The notes under the pieces are model-generated. The model was not told the DNA's origin and did not search any database. It worked only from the letters and a program-made list of their open reading frames with translations. Positions 19,075-22,972 of a DNA stretch of 22,972 nucleotides are shown here, one piece after another. The translations under genes and the position numbers were made by a program. Source of the stretch: Larix sibirica (taxonomy: Eukaryota; Streptophyta; Pinopsida; Pinales; Pinaceae); contig NWUY0300038572.1 in the NCBI GenBank assembly GCA_004151065.3, positions 60,286 through 83,257 on the forward strand. Direction: 5' to 3'. How positions within the stretch are numbered: position 1 is the stretch's first letter; the number at the start of each line of letters is the position of its first letter.

Positions 19075-20830
19075 TCATGTAATGACCTTGGAGCATGAGT
19101 GCCTTGGCCACCTCCTCACACATGGGCAAGTTAGTTGGGCTTTCCCAAGCCGCCAAAACAGACTTGGTGGCATGACTTGACGATGACTGCGACAGAGAAG
19201 TTGGCATGCGAAGACATGGGGTGGGCGCCCACATTGGGTGGCACTACACCCGAACACTTGGGCTGGCAAGTGACCCAATGACGTTGCAGATTTGGTAAGC
19301 AAGCACGACGAGTCTTGGGTTGGAGCATGATGTAGGGTGTGCACCCAAGTACTGCAGAATACCAAGGCTTGGTACACCTTGGTATATTGGCAAGAGTGGG
19401 TGCGGTTGTAAGTAACAAGTAGAGCACGTTGCACATGGGACGTGCGCCCAAGGAGCACACCCAGGAGCTGCGGAGGAAAGATGGTGAACACGCACACCGA
19501 CTTGGCAATGCAAGCACCCAACATGGGCACAACACCATTCATCAAAACGAACGATGTGCATTGGCTTGTGGGCACGTCCATGACTTGTGCAATAAGACAA
19601 GTCGTTGAAGGTGTTGGCGTGCGGACAAACGACATGGGTGGAACGCAATGGACGGGTGTGTTCCCATGGTATGAAATCCCAAGGCATGGCAATCCTTTGC
19701 ACGGGCGCACCGACTTAGGAAGTGGGCACCCGGCGGACTTGCACTCCACTCCACTCCACTTGGTGGGTTGGCTCGGTTGGAATGCGCCCAAAGGAACTCT
19801 TATGCGGATTCTCAAGTGTATAAGTAAAGAGGCGGAGGTTAGACACAGTCCAGTTTTTGGGCTGAAATTCGCACAAGGCACGGAAGGGCACACTAGGGCA
19901 TGCCCCTCCTCTGGAGGCTCCCGAGGAGGGCGCGCTTTCCTGTAGCATGTTGCGGGAAAATGTTTGGAGTCTCTTGGATGGGTGTGGCAAGTTGGAAGAG
20001 TAGGATAAGCACTCAGCAGAAGTAGGTAGAAGCTTGGGAAAGCCTCATGGTGAGGTGTCTCTGGTGGAAGCCAAGTGTTGGCATGAAATTTAGGGAAGGC
20101 TAACAGATTGTGTGTTGCATGGGCAGAGTTGCAAATCGGCTGACTGGGAGAGATGCGGCAAGCAGGCTCCTAGTGGACTTGTGAGAGCTTAGAAGAACGA
20201 AAGTTTGGTTCGACGCTCATGCGGAAGATTCTTGGCATAGTGGGCACATTGGGGAGGAAGTTCGGTTCGAGCACCTCTCTAAAGAATGTTGGTTGAGATC
20301 AGTTTGGAAGCTTCACACAGAACTCGATTTGGAAGCTCCACGGAGGGAACTCGTGTTGGAAGATCCGTTGACGAATTTGAGTTGGAAGCTCCTGTGACAA
20401 ACTTGGTTTGGAAGCTTGGCTGGTGAGATAGACTTGGAAGCTTGGCTGGTGAGATAGACTTGGAAGCTCGGTTGTAGCTCGTTTTGGAAGCTCAGCTGAA
20501 GCTCACTTTGGAAGCTTGTGTTGAGAGTTCTGAAACAAACTCACCTAGGAAACTTGCCAAAGGAGAACGCCTTGGGAGCTTTGTTGAGGGATCACTTGGA
20601 AACGATTCGGTGCAAGGTGCAAAGTTGGCACGGCCAGTTCTGCATTGTGGATCAGATGGTGATTCGCAGCAGCAGTGGCAGGCAGAGTTGTGGTGGCAGA
20701 AAGAGAGACACGACAGTCAGAAATGTTGAGGTTTCTTCTTGTGGAGTTGGTTTGTTGGCACTCCTTTGGTTGGGCTGGCATGCGGGCACTCTTCTGACTG
20801 TTGTAATGTTGTATCCGATGTACCGTTGTA
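19075..20830. other. GC-rich block, probably non-coding part of a repeat
   Basis: Base composition rises sharply compared with both flanks. The long open frames here (272 codons at 19075-19893, minus; 167 codons at 19442-19945, plus) overlap each other and other open frames, which is typical of GC-rich sequence that rarely makes stops. Their translations are rich in Cys, Pro, His and Thr with no domain I recognise, and I do not call genes. Small inverted repeats occur: GTGGGCGCCCAC at 19221-19232 and TACCAAGG/CCTTGGTA at 19360-19384 (nine-base loop). The block leads into a minisatellite and a TATA box, so it may be the U3 part of a long LTR or another TE's non-coding region. Confidence 0.45.
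20306..20533 (+). repeat. 26-bp minisatellite, nine GGAAG-headed units
   Basis: The head GGAAG(C/A)T(T/C), preceded by TT or TTT/CTT, starts at 20306, 20331, 20358, 20384, 20410, 20436, 20462, 20486 and 20510. Steps are 25, 27, 26, 26, 26, 26, 24 and 24. The two units 20410-20435 and 20436-20461 are identical, so the most recent copying was in the middle. Weaker related words (GGAAGATTC near 20223, GGAAGTTCGG near 20255) suggest that the array once extended upstream. Confidence 0.93.
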
Positions 20831-20848
20831 TATGTAATTCCTTGTACT

Positions 20849-20858
20849 TATATAAATA
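20849..20858 (+). promoter_or_regulatory. Strong TATA box candidate
   Basis: TATATAAATA, inside CTTATATAAATAC, at the end of the GC-rich block and about 340 bp downstream of the last GGAAG unit. A match to the plant TATA consensus this good, set where composition changes from GC-rich to AT-rich, suggests a promoter reading rightward. No open frame longer than about 65 codons follows on the plus strand, so it would more likely drive a retrotransposon transcript than a protein gene here. Confidence 0.45.
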
Positions 20859-20981
20859 CTTAAGGGTATTAGGAACGCCTAAGTTCGGGCTGTCGCCCTC
20901 CCATATCTCTGTGTATCTTGTAATTTAGCTAAGTGTTAGAACTGTTGGATGTGATAACAATGTAAAATTTTCTAAGTATGA

Positions 20982-21123
20982 GATAACACATGTAATAGAG
21001 ATAGAGTGTAATGGATTCCAAAGTTTAGGTGTAGTCTGTTGAAGTGTGCCCAAGTTGGTCATGCCCTCGGGAGGCTTTTAGGCAGTGCCGCACGACTCTG
21101 TGGAAGGCAAAAAATTGGGCCAT
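20982..21123 (+). repeat. 142-bp direct repeat, copy 1 (likely contig-end overlap)
   Basis: It runs from GATAACACATG to GGGCCAT, ending just before the N at 21124. It aligns at offset 143 to 21125-21266 with one mismatch (CCAAAG versus CCACAG). Confidence 0.96.
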
Positions 21124-21124
21124 N
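21124..21124. other. Single-N assembly gap 3
   Basis: One N between the two 142-bp repeats, in the same arrangement as the other two gaps. Confidence 0.98.
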
Positions 21125-21266
21125 GATAACACATGTAATAGAGATAGAGTGTAATGGATTCCACAGTTTAGGTGTAGTCTGTTGAAGTGTGCCCAAGTTG
21201 GTCATGCCCTCGGGAGGCTTTTAGGCAGTGCCGCACGACTCTGTGGAAGGCAAAAAATTGGGCCAT
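21125..21266 (+). repeat. 142-bp direct repeat, copy 2 (likely contig-start overlap)
   Basis: It begins right after the N and stops matching exactly where copy 1 meets the N; the sequence continues as CTGTTGAGCCC, present once. Confidence 0.96.
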
Positions 21267-22107
21267 CTGTTGAGCCCGTGACACATCATAGCACAAGCTC
21301 TCACTGCCATCATTTAATGAATATCCACAATCTACATTTGGGCACCATAACTCATGCGAAAGGTAATTTGGGTTGGAATTGAATGGTCCTTTCACACCAT
21401 GTACAAGTGGCCTACTTTATGACCAATGCTTGGAATAACAAATCCCAAGGAAGCTTCATAATCAAACCATCACATTCAACCAAATTCTTTTCCAAGTTAT
21501 ATATATTTTAATATTGTAATGAGAGCAAAGGTCAAGAATTTAGTTTTGTATCGATTAGGACCTTTTCTAATCAACACCATTTTCCACCAAAGCTTCAACA
21601 CCATCCACATGTCAATGTCAAGTACTTAGTGTTAGGGTTGGCATGCTTCAATTTGTCTTCACATGCATACTAACTATTTATTTTGTAGGTACAGAGATCA
21701 AAATGCAAGCAAAGAAAAAGTTTCATAACCATGATGACAAACATAACCATTGAGCTCATGTATTAAATAGAAAATGCTTACCGAATACATTATAAGCATC
21801 AATTAATAGTTCATTAACAAATTCTAACCTAGATATGTTTGCGGGTATCTTGAATCGAAACAATTATAATTATTGCATCATATATTGACATCATAACAAT
21901 GTGCTACAACCAAAAATATATCATCACGTCAACCATACCCATCACACTAAATGTAGAAATAGAAAGTAATAACCATGAGCCAACATCATAACAACTTAAG
22001 TAAAATCGGAAATGTTGCCATAATAAACATATCAACATCCTTATTACTCTAATGTACACTAGTAAGTGGACCCATTGGTAGCCTATCTAAGGCAAAAGTT
22101 GGCATTG
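21267..22107. other. AT-rich region, no gene recognised
   Basis: No frame longer than about 75 codons and no motif. The start (CTGTTGAGCCCGTGACAC) is still GC-richer and may be the tail of the preceding block. Confidence 0.5.
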
Positions 22108-22179
22108 TTTAAGCAGTTAAGGTGAATATCCCATAAGAAATAAGGTGATTATCCCATAAGGTTTAAGCAATTAAGGTGA
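22108..22179 (+). repeat. Interleaved short direct repeats
   Basis: TAAGGTGA(A/T)TATCCCATAAG occurs at 22118-22137 and 22141-22160 (step 23). GTTTAAGCA(G/A)TTAAGGTGA occurs at 22108-22126 and 22161-22179 (step 53). The second pair encloses the first. Confidence 0.85.
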
Positions 22180-22643
22180 TTAAGGTGGCATGGTCAACAC
22201 TTAACTTATTTTGTTAGGAAATAAAATTATTATAATTGTCTTAAATTTTTATAAATATAAGTAGATGATATTAAGTGTGGATCTTAAATTGTATCAAGAC
22301 AATTTGTTTGCTCATATGTGACTTAATGGTACTCCTTTGTTTTTTTTTAATTATTAGTCCTTACCACACAATGAATATAGCGATCAATTAGTCATCAAAT
22401 TAGTTTGTATTTGCATTAGTAGCAAAAATAATTTATAATGTTTTCAAATTGTTTTGTGATATTTATATATTCAACTTAATATTTTGAAAATGTAATTTTT
22501 TTTTGAATATTTGAAATTGACTGATCTTATTTTATGATTGGCTAAAAACAATAAAGTGACAACATACCCCTACTTGGATGGGAAATTGTTTGATATAAAT
22601 ATAAATAAATAAAAAATAAATAAAACTCCAACATGCCATCTAT

Positions 22644-22749
22644 GAGGAACCATTGTCCATGGTGATTTCCATCAATTGAGGATGCACATTTTTCATGAGG
22701 AACCATTATAGACGACAATTTCCATTAATTGAGAATACTCATTTTTCAT
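22644..22749 (+). repeat. 53-bp tandem duplication, diverged
   Basis: Units 22644-22696 and 22697-22749 both begin GAGGAACCATT and end CATTTTTCAT. They differ at roughly a fifth of positions, so the duplication is old. A partial third piece (ATTAATTAAGAATAC) follows. Confidence 0.85.
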
Positions 22750-22790
22750 TAATTAAGAATACACTAGCCATTTTCTAGTGATGAAAAATG
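22740..22790. repeat. Hairpin overlapping the second 53-bp unit
   Basis: CATTTTTCAT (22740-22749) pairs perfectly with ATGAAAAATG (22781-22790). Inside it, CACTAG (22762-22767) pairs with CTAGTG (22775-22780) around a seven-base loop. The 5' side carries a 12-base bulge between the two stems. Confidence 0.8.
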
Positions 22791-22900
22791 TCCAAACCTC
22801 CATGTCCACAAAAAAACCCCACCATTAACATACACAAAAACAAGAATCCAAAAAATCTTTAAACATAACCCCGTAAAATACCTCCATATAAATCATTGAT

Positions 22901-22940
22901 GTTGAGTCATCTTGGGGGCTTCTACGACCCAAGACTCAAC
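22901..22940. repeat. Hairpin with 13-bp stem
   Basis: GTTGAGTC-ATC-TTGGG pairs with CCCAAGACTCAAC (22928-22940); the three bases ATC are a bulge and the loop is GGCTTCTACGA. No T-run follows and no gene precedes it, so I do not call it a terminator. Confidence 0.75.
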
Positions 22941-22972
22941 CATGAAAAACATGGCTTCCATGTCATGACCTT

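Noticed and set aside
19075-19893. 272-codon minus-strand frame, the longest in the window
   Set aside because: It lies in GC-rich DNA where several overlapping frames are open on both strands. The product is Cys/Pro/His-rich with no domain I can name.
19442-19945. 167-codon plus-strand frame opposite the previous one
   Set aside because: Same reason: mutual overlap on opposite strands and no motif.
20484-20928. Overlapping 81- and 136-codon plus-strand frames
   Set aside because: They start inside the 26-bp minisatellite and run through the TATA box region. No motif is seen.
22108-22179. Short interleaved repeats, considered as a CRISPR-like array
   Set aside because: Only two copies of each, spacers of 3 and 34 bases, imperfect repeats and a plant context: ordinary slippage products.
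22901-22940. Hairpin considered as a transcription terminator
   Set aside because: No upstream gene, no following T-run, and rho-independent terminators are not expected in plant nuclear DNA.

Overview
The window looks like repeat-rich, AT-rich nuclear DNA from a land plant draft assembly. The plant assignment rests on two decayed L1-type LINEs with plant-type ORF1 proteins (a DUF4283-like domain followed by a CCHC zinc knuckle). One of them also has an ORF2 that ends in an archaeal-type RNase H domain, a known feature of plant L1 elements. A large, old, TE-laden genome such as a gymnosperm would fit, but I cannot fix the species. I found no intact host gene, tRNA, rRNA or CRISPR array.

Layout: 1-720 is a GC-richer block with a short coiled-coil-like reading frame, possibly a retrotransposon gag remnant. 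733-1764 (minus) is a broken LINE ORF1 without its ORF2. 1765-4040 is AT-rich with no recognisable gene; it holds a 54-bp in-frame tandem duplication and an (AT)13 microsatellite. About 4040-9690 (minus) is a nearly complete but dead LINE: ORF1 at 9685-8433, then ORF2 at 8432-4249 with endonuclease, reverse transcriptase, zf-RVT-like and RNase H parts in order. An AT-rich nested minisatellite (9671-9870) sits at its 5' edge. From about 9890 to 19000 there is AT-rich sequence with no recognised gene, apart from duplicated copies of the LINE ORF1 and the minisatellite. 19075-20830 is a GC-rich block that ends in a nine-unit, about 26-bp minisatellite and, about 340 bp beyond its last unit, a strong TATA box; it may be the regulatory part of a long terminal repeat. 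21267-22972 is AT-rich with short duplications and hairpins.

The strongest structural signal concerns the assembly. The window contains exactly three N bases (10847, 14456, 21124). In all three cases the sequence ending just before the N is repeated starting just after it, by 2388, 1082 and 142 bp, without indels. This is what unmerged overlapping contig ends look like. If all three are collapsed, the true locus is about 19,357 bp, and the second LINE ORF1 copy and second minisatellite array disappear.

I did not find a new biological system. The most useful leads are the three artefactual duplications, the mosaic mismatch pattern in the largest of them, the stop-next-to-start (TAGATG) junction between the LINE ORFs, and the 26-bp repeat array upstream of a TATA box in the GC-rich block.
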